Shown: positions 41,745 through 50,232 of the stretch, in pieces
How positions within the stretch are numbered: position 1 is the first letter of the stretch
How the letters are laid out: the number at the start of each line of letters is the position of its first letter
Assembly (NCBI GenBank): GCA_040219275.1
Contig: JAVJSU010000103.1
Span: forward strand, 62,001-126,000
Reading direction: 5' to 3'
DNA: 64,000 bases
Source of the DNA: JAVJSU01 sp040219275
GTDB lineage: Bacteria > Chloroflexota > Anaerolineae > Aggregatilineales > Phototrophicaceae
Notes under the pieces: generated by a model
Seen by the model: only the letters and a program-made list of their open reading frames with translations
Databases searched by the model: none
Told to the model about the DNA's origin: nothing
Translations under genes and position numbers: made by a program

Positions 41745-42466
41745 ATTTGCTTGAATTTCCCACAATTTCACTTAAAGTGTCACAGGTGTCACGGTGTCTC
41801 AGGCTGTGACACTCATCCCTACTAGAAATGAAAAAAATTGCACCCCCTCAAAACTTGTTTTCAAATACGAAAAACGTACCTGTGACGGGTGTGACGCTGA
41901 GACAACAGGCTCAAAAGCGACTGCACTGCCTCTTGATGGTGATATGCCCAGTATTTTCTGTTCCCGTCCATTCCATCCGAGTCCGCTTAAAGTGGCATTC
42001 AAACATCAGGCTGTGACATGCTTTGGTCAGGTTCTGTGGATAAGCCATGCTTCGACCATCCCACTTATGCGAAATTGACCCACTATCTCCGCTATTCCAG
42101 CAATCCCCTGAGCATCGTGCTTGATGCTGTTCTGATGGCTGTCGCCGAACCCACAACTATAGCCACCATTTCTGCTAGTTCTACCATACATCTTGAATAA
42201 TCGTACATTCTGCGCCATTTACCTCAAAACTCTGCGTCATCATCGCCTCAAACAGTCGATTTAATCTGCCCATCTTAGCAGGTGCAGCACTTTATCAATG
42301 GCAAGCCATCGCTTCACCTGATTGCTGTCTGGCTTGTGCCGTTTCACTCATAACAATCAGGTAGCGCCCTACGGGTGACAAAGCACCTGATGCACCTGCA
42401 CCGATCTGCTCAGAAATCGCCAGCAGGCGATGAATTGAAAACGCAGATCATAATTGGAGGTTTGAA
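41745..42466. other. Iteron-containing non-coding region, candidate origin
   Basis: This 722-base gap holds iteron clusters B and C (listed separately), a lone TGTGAC at 42012, and C/T-rich sequence with several short palindromic words (for example CAGGTGCA and CACCTGAT near 42260-42400). Small open frames here overlap each other and show no domain. No T-rich DUE could be confirmed by eye. With the primase-helicase and SSB on either side it is the best place for a replication origin. Confidence 0.5.
41779..41903. repeat. Iteron clusters B and C
   Basis: Cluster C on the plus strand reads TGTGAC (41881), TGTGAC (41890) and TGAGAC (41898), with spacing 9 then 8 exactly as in cluster A. Cluster B (41779-41802) has the complementary words GTCACA, GTCACG and GTCTCA at 41779, 41788 and 41796, so it points the other way. 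A further TGTGAC lies at 41805. Opposed iterons suggest handcuffing or autorepression sites. Confidence 0.65.
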
Positions 42467-42823
42467 ATGGGTAGCAGCATCAGTGTACAAATTACCGGAT
42501 TTGTTGGCAGTGAACCACAGGTGAAAGAAGTTGGCGAACAGCGTGTTGTGAGCTTCAGCCTCGCAGTCAATCGCAAGACTAGCAGTGGCAAGCAACAAAC
42601 GCTCTGGGTACGTGTCAATGCGTGGAATGGTCTCGGTGATGTGGTTGTCAAATACGTTCGTAAATCGTCACTCATCCAATGCGAAGCAACCTGGTTGCGC
42701 CCGAATGCATGGATTGACCAGAACGGTGAAGCGCGTGTCAGCCTTGACCTTGATGCTAGCCGTATCACTTTGCTGGATCGGGTTGAAGCAAATGAACCGC
42801 AACCGGAACAGATACCGTTCTGA
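42467..42823 (+). CDS. ssb: Single-stranded DNA-binding protein
   Basis: A 118-residue SSB with one OB fold: ISVQITGFVGSEPQVKEVGEQRVVSFSLAVNR and TLWVRVNAWN, and a short acidic tail ending EPEQIPF, a variant of the conserved DDDIPF partner-docking tip. Shorter than chromosomal SSBs (about 150-180). It follows GGAGGT nine bases before the ATG. A hairpin terminator (42851-42874) follows. It likely serves plasmid replication with the primase-helicase. Confidence 0.92.
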   Translation: MGSSISVQITGFVGSEPQVKEVGEQRVVSFSLAVNRKTSSGKQQTLWVRVNAWNGLGDVVVKYVRKSSLIQCEATWLRPNAWIDQNGEARVSLDLDASRITLLDRVEANEPQPEQIPF

Positions 42824-42850
42824 GAGCGAAAATCACCATCCTAATACAGA

Positions 42851-42874
42851 AGCGGCGTGAAAACGTCGCTTTTA
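42851..42874 (+). terminator. Intrinsic terminator after ssb
   Basis: AGCGGCGT pairs with ACGTCGCT (one G-T wobble) around a GAAA tetraloop and is followed by a short T run (CTTTTAAT). It closes the ssb transcript. Confidence 0.7.
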
Positions 42875-43039
42875 ATATGTTCTTTATCGTTTAAATGATC
42901 GCCTACCTCTTCTTTAAAGGAGTTGACTGATGTTATCCTAAGCGATAGATTGGCGGATAATCTAATGTAAATTCTCAGATCTGGATAATTGCCATAGAAT
43001 TATTAATATAGAATACCGTCAACGTTTGAGAGTAACTTA

Positions 43040-46000
43040 ATGAACATAGGAAAATATCGAGCTTCTCTAATAGGAGTTATAGCTCAAGCACTCAAAGGTT
43101 ATATAGGTCATCAGGCAATAATAAGTGAGCTGCTGCAAAATGCAGATGATGCTGGGTCTTCTACAGTATCCTTACACTTCAGACCTGACCGACTTGAAAT
43201 CCATAACAATAGCTATTTCACCGAAGCTGACTGGAACAACATCGTCGAAGTTGCGAGTGGTGGAAAACACGATGAAGAAGGCAAAATTGGAACTTTCGGC
43301 ACAGGCTTTATCTCTGTATATCACATTACAGATCAGCCAGAAATCTTCTCATCGGGTTTGCATATAACCCTCAATCCATTGAATGATGACCCTAATCCAA
43401 GACAACATCCAATTGGTCAGACCACCGTTTTCCATTTTCCGTGGCGCACAAAAGAATCTGAGCTAAGCCGACGCATTGAAAGTCGTGTATGGGATGTTGA
43501 ACGTATTCATGAATTTCTTGAAGTTGCCTGCCAGTTCATCCCAGAGGCATTTCTATTTTTGCGCCATGTGAGGCAGATCGATGTATTTGATGATGAGCAC
43601 CTGTTTGTTTCAATTAGGCGAACAAAAATTGAAGAACCATCCATAGAGAATCATATAAAAGAAGTGTGGCAGATCGAACAGGATGGACAGTCTCAAAGAT
43701 GGCTTTACTATCATTCTGAAATCCAACACGCTACTCCAGGCAACCTGAAGATAAAAGATCGACGAGTTAGTATAGCTTTTCCATTAACCGATCAGCCAAT
43801 AAGTGGTAAATTGTATAACTTCTTGCCCACCCAGATCGAGACGGGATATGCTTTTCACATTAATGGCGCTTTCTTTCCTGACAATAATCGTCGCGGTATT
43901 TTGGATGATATTGAAACGAATTCTGAGCGAACCCATTGGAACTACTCTATCATAGACACGGTTGCTGATCTCTTAGCATATTCACTGATTGATATTCGGG
44001 ATCAATTTGTTGGTCTCGACTACTTACCCAGCGATTTTTATCAGCTTTGGCCTGTTCAGAAAATAACAACACGATACAACTTAGTTGCAATTAGAGAACG
44101 GTTTATTGAGCAAGCCAGAGCTACAGCAGTTGTTTTCAACTCACTGAGTAATTGGGAACGTCCAGATAACATATGGATAGCCGAGACCTCCAATCTTTTT
44201 CAACTTGCATCAGACTATATGAGTTTATTACCGGATGATGCCTCACAGATAAAGACGTTTATCAAACATCAACTTGGCGCGGAAATTCTCACCCTGCGGA
44301 CTTTGCTCTCAGCAATAGGTAGTGGTCTCCAAGTAAATATGCCTCTTAATCAGACGCATCCTATCATCAATACACGTCAGCGTTTGAAGATGCTCTATCA
44401 AGAAATGCCACAGCACGGACAGAACGACTTTGACTGGATTCGAGAACAATCAATCTTTTTAACTGAACTTGAAACCCTAGTATCAGCCACGCAATTGTGG
44501 CGTGCTGCACCTACTGTTCGTGGTTTATTTAAGACTAGTGATCATCCGATGTTTGCAGATACTGAATTTGAAAGTCAGTGGCCAGAAGGTTATGTCCCAT
44601 CTTTTGAGGGTTCTGAACTGGTCGATTGGTTATGGGCATGGGAGAAATCACACCCTGAAGATGTGTTTTTCGACAGCGAGGATTACCTAAAGCCCGTACT
44701 TGAGATTATTGCTGGGGATATTAAACGTGTAAACCAAGAAAAACTTAAACAGCTTTACATTGTTCTTGCTGAGGGCGGGAACGTTTGGTATTCAAGCGGG
44801 GGCAACATCTTCTTTGCAAAAGCACTGTCCGACTATGAATTGGAGCTGCCTACTCTATTTCTAGTGAAACGTAACCTAGCAGAAAATGCCAAAGCGAGAA
44901 AAGTTTACGAGACAGCAGGTATTCAGACCCTTCAATCGCCAGATATTGTGGATTTGGTGGAATCATTGATTATCGAGGGTTTTGAGTTTGATCTCAGCCT
45001 TATTCAAAAGTTATATCGCTATTTTGGAAAAGAACAACTAGCATCGGATGTTATCGAACGGTTGAAGAGGTTACCTATTTACCCAACCGCAGGTGAACGA
45101 TGGACATCACTCACTCAACAGCCTGATTTATCACTTAAACCGCGTGTGCAAATTCGAGGCTGGGAAGAAGTTAGTGATGTGTTAAATAAGCTCCAGTTGG
45201 ACAACTTCATTCATCCTGAATTGGAGAGAGAAGCCAAGTTTCTCAACAAAATTGAAGTTAAACCACTCGATGAACTTACATTCAATCACCGCCTGATCGA
45301 AAGCTACTATGCTTCATTTCTGTTGAATGATGAAGACCGTTTTACCCTGCTGGAATATTTGCGAGATAGCGTATTTGAATATCATGCCTATCTGCTACCT
45401 GTTATGCAAGAGGCTTATTTGATTCGGTGCGCTGATGAGGTTTATCGCCCCGCAAGTGAAGTTTACTTGACATCGACAGTATTGGATAATGTGTTCAATA
45501 AGACTTATACTCGCCCACATTCCATTTATGGTTTGGACATTGCTACCAATCATGACGACGAACAAACGTTAAACAGTTGGTATCGCTTTTTCTCTCGACT
45601 TGGTATGTTGAAAGAACCAAATCCAGAGGATGTGATTACCCGAATTAAGCAGCTTATAGCTATTCAACCCAACAGCGCAAGTATTGAGGCTGTCGGACAG
45701 ATTTTTGAATATCTGAATGAGTCGTCCCGAGAAAAGCTATCTTTGTATTCTGATTTGGTACTGGTGGCATGGCTACCAGCACAGGGAGATAACAAAGCAT
45801 GGCATCTGCCGTCTGAAATCTACGAAAAGCGGCACGAAAGACTTATTGGGAAAGAAGCACCGATACTGCACTTTGTTATCAATTCCCCTCTCAAAGAGCT
45901 ACTTAATCTACCTGAACGACCTGATGGTGAGCTTGTTGCTCGTTATCTCATCACCTGTATGCAGATAGGAGAAATTTCCAATGAGGGGGGCATCTACCGT

Positions 46001-48781
46001 CATCTTGGCAAATACTGGAATGAGGTCGAACCTCAACACCAACACGTAATCATAAATGAAACATCTATTTGGGATAGTGACAATCGACGTTTCTGGAAAC
46101 CTGATCAGTGCTTTATTGGAGGACAAGAACAGCAGTATTTCGGTGATCTCCGTCATTACCGTGCGCCAGAGGATGGGGATATTGGTCTCTTTTATCAGAA
46201 AGTTGGAATCCAAGAGCAGGCGACTGATAAACAGCGTTTAGCTTTTCTGGGAGAAATTACGATAACATCACCCCTGACTGATGACAAACAAAAATATTTA
46301 CTCGAAAACTTGAGGCTAATTGGTGCAGACATTAACCAACACAGTAGCATTGTGACAGGGTGTCGTCAAACTCGTATTGTGCCTGATGAAAACCTCAAAC
46401 TTCATCGCGCCGATACCATCGTGCTGGATGATCAGTCAAAGATACGCGAGAAATTTAACGAAATCGAATCACCTTTTGTTCATAGTGATTTTACTAAAGA
46501 ACAAATTATCAGATTTTGGGATGCAATAGGTGTGACCCGGCTAAGCACAGCTAGAGCCAAAATAACCGACAGCAAGGGGGAAAAAATCGATGACATTCTT
46601 AAACAGAAACTGATTGTTAGAATTCCTCATTTAAGGCGTATTATCTATCACGGAACGGGCAACAGCGAACTTAGCTATGATTTGAACAATCTGAAAGTTC
46701 TTAGATGTGATCAACTTCGTACAAGCTATCAGGTTCTTCGTTTAGAAAGTTCACCAGAATCCGAAGATGTAGCTTTTGATTCAGAAACGAACTCACTTTA
46801 TGTTGTAAATGATGCCAAAAATACCCGTATCGCACTCAAGCTAGTGGACATAATGCGCTTTCCTGAGGTAGTAAATGCCTCAACAATAGAAAAAATCCTC
46901 GATCTGCAATTACCAGAAATTGAGTGGTATCTGGATGAGCTTGAATACAAGAGGTTACCTTCTGAAAACAGTAACTCCGTTGTTAGACCTGAAATCCCAT
47001 TGTCGCAGCCCAAGGAAACTGGAGAAGGGGATGAAGTAGGTGAGCAAACATCGCATGACATCCTCCAAGAATACGACGATGAAATTGCAATCAGTGATGA
47101 TATTGAAGAAGTATACGGTGATGACATCGACAGCGATGATGTTGAAGGAGAATGGGACGAGAATGGGCAACGTCAATACACGGGTTTTGGAACAGGATGG
47201 GGTCCATCATCTCACGCACCACATTTCCCCAACAATCCTTCAGAAGTAGTTGATCGATTTGGTGTGGAGCAGGAATTTCCCGAAACACCATCCATTGATT
47301 TTCTAGATGATGTGGATTACGAAGATATTGACTTCGATGACGAATATGACGACCCTTTTGAGAACGATCTTCCAGATTCTTGGGAACAGGCTTTTCCTAA
47401 TGAAAGTAATGATACATGGTCTGGTCTCTCATCATGGTTTAGCCAGAGTGGAACGAATGAATTTTTCCGAGATGCGTGGAATATACAGCGTGAACTACCA
47501 AAACCGGAGGATAGAAAGGGAGTATTCCAGATCATTTGTGAGGTTTTTCCGCAAGATGGTGCTGTTTTGTACATTGATGATATTAGAAGAGCTGTATGGA
47601 AGCGCCGTGACGATATTGCGGAAGGAACGATTAGCTCGATATTGAGCCGTGCCAGACCATGTTTTGAATCATTAGGGAATGGAGACTGGGCATTTCACGC
47701 AAAATATATACAGGCTGGATATGCAAACCTGAATGCCAGCTTGTCACTTTTTGGTCGATGGGCATATAACCGAAGGGGCGGAGATAACTATCAACCCATT
47801 GGTCGCCCTAGCCCCCCTAGTCACAGTAGAGTTGGAGCCAATTGGGATGAAAACGCTACATCGGAGAGAAAAATTTCAGCAAATGAGCTTGTTGTTATTC
47901 TAACAAGTGGACTCTTGATCGATCTTGAGACTTTTCTGCATCACATTCCTGCCGATACTCAAGAACTTCAACACGATATCATCAAGCGCACAGCACAAAA
48001 TGCCGAGCAAGGTCAGCAATACGATCTGTCCCTCGTTCTATATGAACTTCTACATAAACGTGGTGTGAAAGGCTTTGAGAAAAAGATTCAGGAACTTCAA
48101 CAACGTGTTCCTCTCGCAAAAATTGCTCAAGGAATTTCGTCAATGCCCTTAAATGACTCAAATCGTTGGGATATATGGCTGGAGACATGGAAAAAATATC
48201 ACGGATCTATCGTCCTTCAAGATATGATTCGCAAGGATATACTATTAGCATCTTCGCAGATTTCCCAGACAGTGAACGAGTTTATACGCGATGCCACCGA
48301 AGAAGTTGCTCAAGAGTATATCGATTGGTTGAAGCAGATTTGCCCATTGTGGACAGCCTGGCATCAAGATGAAATGAAAGTACTCGGTGAAACCTTGCCG
48401 TTAGTCTTTGAATGGTTAACACGGAATGAGTTTTTCGATCTTACAGTTGCTGTAATTGCCCAATGTCCACCGGAAAACCGCTTAATTCAAAATAACAACA
48501 ATATTGATATCCACGGTTATATAGACGCTGTAGAAGTAACAGCTAACTGGCTATTGCAACATAATCACCAAAAATCAGCAGATGTCTTACGAGCTTTTGG
48601 ATTGTTTGTCGCCAAAAATTCTGGGCAGAAGCTAATAGATATAAAGGAATACGAACAAAAAGTAGCCTCGAACCCAGTTTCCAGAGATGATTTGGTTAAC
48701 GCTAAACGGGACGAACATCTCCATGATTGGGTCAATAATCAGATAATTAATATAATGATCGAGCAATATTCAAAGAGATAA
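43040..48781 (+). CDS. Giant sacsin-like GHKL ATPase
   Basis: A 1913-residue protein. The N-terminus is a Bergerat-fold ATPase of the sacsin/HSP90 type: ISELLQNADDAGSS (Glu30, Asn34, Asp37) and GKIGTFGTGFISVYHITDQP (residues 81-100), followed by DNNRRGIL. A long unassigned region of about 1000 residues follows. Residues about 1325-1470 are very acidic (Asp/Glu-rich). A wHTH-like segment around LYIDDIRRAVWKRRDDIAEG (about 1512) precedes the helical C-terminus. Related ATPases occur in bacterial defence islands, but this protein's function is unknown. It lies at the start of a defence-like stretch and has its own start (GAGAG seven bases upstream). Confidence 0.7.
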   Translation: MNIGKYRASLIGVIAQALKGYIGHQAIISELLQNADDAGSSTVSLHFRPDRLEIHNNSYFTEADWNNIVEVASGGKHDEEGKIGTFGTGFISVYHITDQPEIFSSGLHITLNPLNDDPNPRQHPIGQTTVFHFPWRTKESELSRRIESRVWDVERIHEFLEVACQFIPEAFLFLRHVRQIDVFDDEHLFVSIRRTKIEEPSIENHIKEVWQIEQDGQSQRWLYYHSEIQHATPGNLKIKDRRVSIAFPLTDQPISGKLYNFLPTQIETGYAFHINGAFFPDNNRRGILDDIETNSERTHWNYSIIDTVADLLAYSLIDIRDQFVGLDYLPSDFYQLWPVQKITTRYNLVAIRERFIEQARATAVVFNSLSNWERPDNIWIAETSNLFQLASDYMSLLPDDASQIKTFIKHQLGAEILTLRTLLSAIGSGLQVNMPLNQTHPIINTRQRLKMLYQEMPQHGQNDFDWIREQSIFLTELETLVSATQLWRAAPTVRGLFKTSDHPMFADTEFESQWPEGYVPSFEGSELVDWLWAWEKSHPEDVFFDSEDYLKPVLEIIAGDIKRVNQEKLKQLYIVLAEGGNVWYSSGGNIFFAKALSDYELELPTLFLVKRNLAENAKARKVYETAGIQTLQSPDIVDLVESLIIEGFEFDLSLIQKLYRYFGKEQLASDVIERLKRLPIYPTAGERWTSLTQQPDLSLKPRVQIRGWEEVSDVLNKLQLDNFIHPELEREAKFLNKIEVKPLDELTFNHRLIESYYASFLLNDEDRFTLLEYLRDSVFEYHAYLLPVMQEAYLIRCADEVYRPASEVYLTSTVLDNVFNKTYTRPHSIYGLDIATNHDDEQTLNSWYRFFSRLGMLKEPNPEDVITRIKQLIAIQPNSASIEAVGQIFEYLNESSREKLSLYSDLVLVAWLPAQGDNKAWHLPSEIYEKRHERLIGKEAPILHFVINSPLKELLNLPERPDGELVARYLITCMQIGEISNEGGIYRHLGKYWNEVEPQHQHVIINETSIWDSDNRRFWKPDQCFIGGQEQQYFGDLRHYRAPEDGDIGLFYQKVGIQEQATDKQRLAFLGEITITSPLTDDKQKYLLENLRLIGADINQHSSIVTGCRQTRIVPDENLKLHRADTIVLDDQSKIREKFNEIESPFVHSDFTKEQIIRFWDAIGVTRLSTARAKITDSKGEKIDDILKQKLIVRIPHLRRIIYHGTGNSELSYDLNNLKVLRCDQLRTSYQVLRLESSPESEDVAFDSETNSLYVVNDAKNTRIALKLVDIMRFPEVVNASTIEKILDLQLPEIEWYLDELEYKRLPSENSNSVVRPEIPLSQPKETGEGDEVGEQTSHDILQEYDDEIAISDDIEEVYGDDIDSDDVEGEWDENGQRQYTGFGTGWGPSSHAPHFPNNPSEVVDRFGVEQEFPETPSIDFLDDVDYEDIDFDDEYDDPFENDLPDSWEQAFPNESNDTWSGLSSWFSQSGTNEFFRDAWNIQRELPKPEDRKGVFQIICEVFPQDGAVLYIDDIRRAVWKRRDDIAEGTISSILSRARPCFESLGNGDWAFHAKYIQAGYANLNASLSLFGRWAYNRRGGDNYQPIGRPSPPSHSRVGANWDENATSERKISANELVVILTSGLLIDLETFLHHIPADTQELQHDIIKRTAQNAEQGQQYDLSLVLYELLHKRGVKGFEKKIQELQQRVPLAKIAQGISSMPLNDSNRWDIWLETWKKYHGSIVLQDMIRKDILLASSQISQTVNEFIRDATEEVAQEYIDWLKQICPLWTAWHQDEMKVLGETLPLVFEWLTRNEFFDLTVAVIAQCPPENRLIQNNNNIDIHGYIDAVEVTANWLLQHNHQKSADVLRAFGLFVAKNSGQKLIDIKEYEQKVASNPVSRDDLVNAKRDEHLHDWVNNQIINIMIEQYSKR

Positions 48782-49074
48782 ATTTCCCATATTTCAAGAA
48801 GTCTATTGAATATCTCTCGCACACCGCCGCACGGCGATCATACAGCGCGGGTTTCCTCCCAGTCAAACACCATCGGCGGTACGCCAGTACCATCCTATGG
48901 ACGGGACTGCCGAACCCCCGCCTAAAAAGCCTCCCAATTGTTAAACACCGTAAAAGCTGACCGAGTGGTCGGCTTTTTTGTTTTGACTGGTTCCCCCCTC
49001 TGCGCTGTCCCGCGTGATTGAGCGTTGTGCTCATCGCGCTGGCGTTACCAGCAATAGCAAGAGGGAGTTATCTC
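48782..49074. other. GC-rich structured leader region
   Basis: Between the sacsin-like gene and the sigma-like gene lie about 130 bases (48820-48950) far richer in G+C than the surroundings, with the hairpin CGCCG-CA-CGGCG (48825-48836) and complementary GGGTT/AACCC words. A terminator (48952-48982) closes it. It may be a small RNA or the remnant of a regulatory leader. No protein-coding frame is convincing here. Confidence 0.45.
48952..48982 (+). terminator. Intrinsic terminator
   Basis: AAAAGCTGACC pairs with GGTCGGCTTTT (one G-T wobble, 4-base loop) and the T run extends to TTTTTTGTTTT. It separates the sacsin-like gene and the structured region from the sigma-like gene. Confidence 0.85.
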
Positions 49075-49965
49075 ATGCACAATTCGACCATTTCCAGCAG
49101 TATCCGTTCCGCTATCCGTCCGTTTCCCCGTGTGGCGACCTATCCGACTGGTTGGGGTGGTGAAATGAGTTTCGAGCAAATCTCGGAACAGATTCGCCCA
49201 CTCGCCGCTACGATGCTATTGCGTCAATATCGTGTCTGGCCTCAAGACCTCGATGACTGTCTGCAAAATGGCTTGATGTATATCTGGGAGCAACTTGCTG
49301 CTGATCGCAATTATCTTTCCACGTGGAGTCGATTGGCTACTGCCATTAAAGTCTGCTATCGGTCAAAATCAACCAGTATTCGTAAGCAAAATCTTCGTTA
49401 TGAGTACATGGAAGATTTCTGGGCGAAGCAGGATTTCAAACATCCTGAAGAGATGCGGATTGGCGGTCTCGAACGTTTCAAGATCGCAGGTGAACATTGG
49501 GCGACATGGGCAACACTGACAGACATCCGCATTGACATCGAACGCGCCGTTTTGACGGTTTACGAGCAGGTGAAGGATGATCCAGCAGGATTGCTGGCAC
49601 TCTACGCAGCAACGACATCTGTGACCAGCAAAGATTTGGCATATGTTGTACCGGGCAAAGGCGAAGATGCCATTCGCTGGCGGGCAGCAGCCATTCGTAA
49701 TCAATTGCGTGGTATGTTAGGTACACTTCGCCGCGAACAACCCACATGGCGCGAAAAATTTGACGCAGGTGAGGTCCAACCAGCGATGAAGTTACTTGAA
49801 CAGCATCCAGAGCAACACATCAAATATGCTGCTATTCGTGGATTGACCGAAGGCAAGAGTTCAACGCAGGCGGCAAAGGCATTCGGACACAATGTCAACA
49901 CATTACAATACCATCGCAGACGAGCCAACAAACTACTCGCACAGGTTTACGGTTGTACCGCATGA
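49075..49965 (+). CDS. Sigma-70-like/HTH regulator
   Basis: A 296-residue protein. The segment LRQYRVWPQDLDDCLQNGLMYIWEQL (about residues 55-80) is region 2-like and TSKDLAYVVPGKGEDAIRWRAAAIRNQLRG is a linker. A C-terminal HTH, AIRGLTEGKSSTQAAKAFGHNVNTLQYHRRRANKLL, is region 4-like. The ATG at 49075 has AGGGAG eight bases before it. It may be an extracytoplasmic-type or accessory sigma factor, or a phage-like late regulator. No anti-sigma partner is seen. The 3' end overlaps the first copy of a direct repeat. Confidence 0.65.
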   Translation: MHNSTISSSIRSAIRPFPRVATYPTGWGGEMSFEQISEQIRPLAATMLLRQYRVWPQDLDDCLQNGLMYIWEQLAADRNYLSTWSRLATAIKVCYRSKSTSIRKQNLRYEYMEDFWAKQDFKHPEEMRIGGLERFKIAGEHWATWATLTDIRIDIERAVLTVYEQVKDDPAGLLALYAATTSVTSKDLAYVVPGKGEDAIRWRAAAIRNQLRGMLGTLRREQPTWREKFDAGEVQPAMKLLEQHPEQHIKYAAIRGLTEGKSSTQAAKAFGHNVNTLQYHRRRANKLLAQVYGCTA

Positions 49966-49967
49966 GG

Positions 49968-50024
49968 TCAGCCGTTTTTATTTCTATGGCTGGTGATGGT
50001 TTGCCAGCCATATATTTTTTGCGA
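49968..50024 (+). repeat. Direct repeat copy 1, with terminator hairpin
   Basis: About 57 bases, TCAGCCGTTTTTATTTC through TTTTTTGCGA, containing the stem TATGGCTGG...CCAGCCATA followed by TATTTTTT. It is roughly 80% identical to copy 2 at 52394-52451. It probably terminates the sigma-like gene. The two copies bracket the DUF262 gene. Confidence 0.75.
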
Positions 50025-50232
50025 TCCATCACCCAAGTCAATCGTTCATCGGTGTGATAAAATTCTCTTAAAATGATCTTGATACAATTTTGACTGATAG
50101 TCAACTTAGACAAGCCACAACGATAGAAAGCAGATACCCGTGACTATTTGGGAAGTGCGAGCAGATTTTTTACGGTAGGTTTGATGGTACGCGCAAGTAG
50201 GTACTGGTTAAAATCATTAAGGAGTTAGGGTT

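Noticed and set aside
39911..42017. Possible CRISPR array because of repeated short words
   Set aside because: Words are only six bases long with 2-3 base gaps and there are no spacers or cas genes; spacing fits iterons.
41794..42218. Several 60-95-codon frames in the candidate origin
   Set aside because: They overlap each other on both strands, show no domain, and run across the iterons.
48816..48950. Possible tRNA because of a GGTTC-like word and GC-rich arms
   Set aside because: No cloverleaf or acceptor stem could be formed by eye; it is listed only as a structured region.
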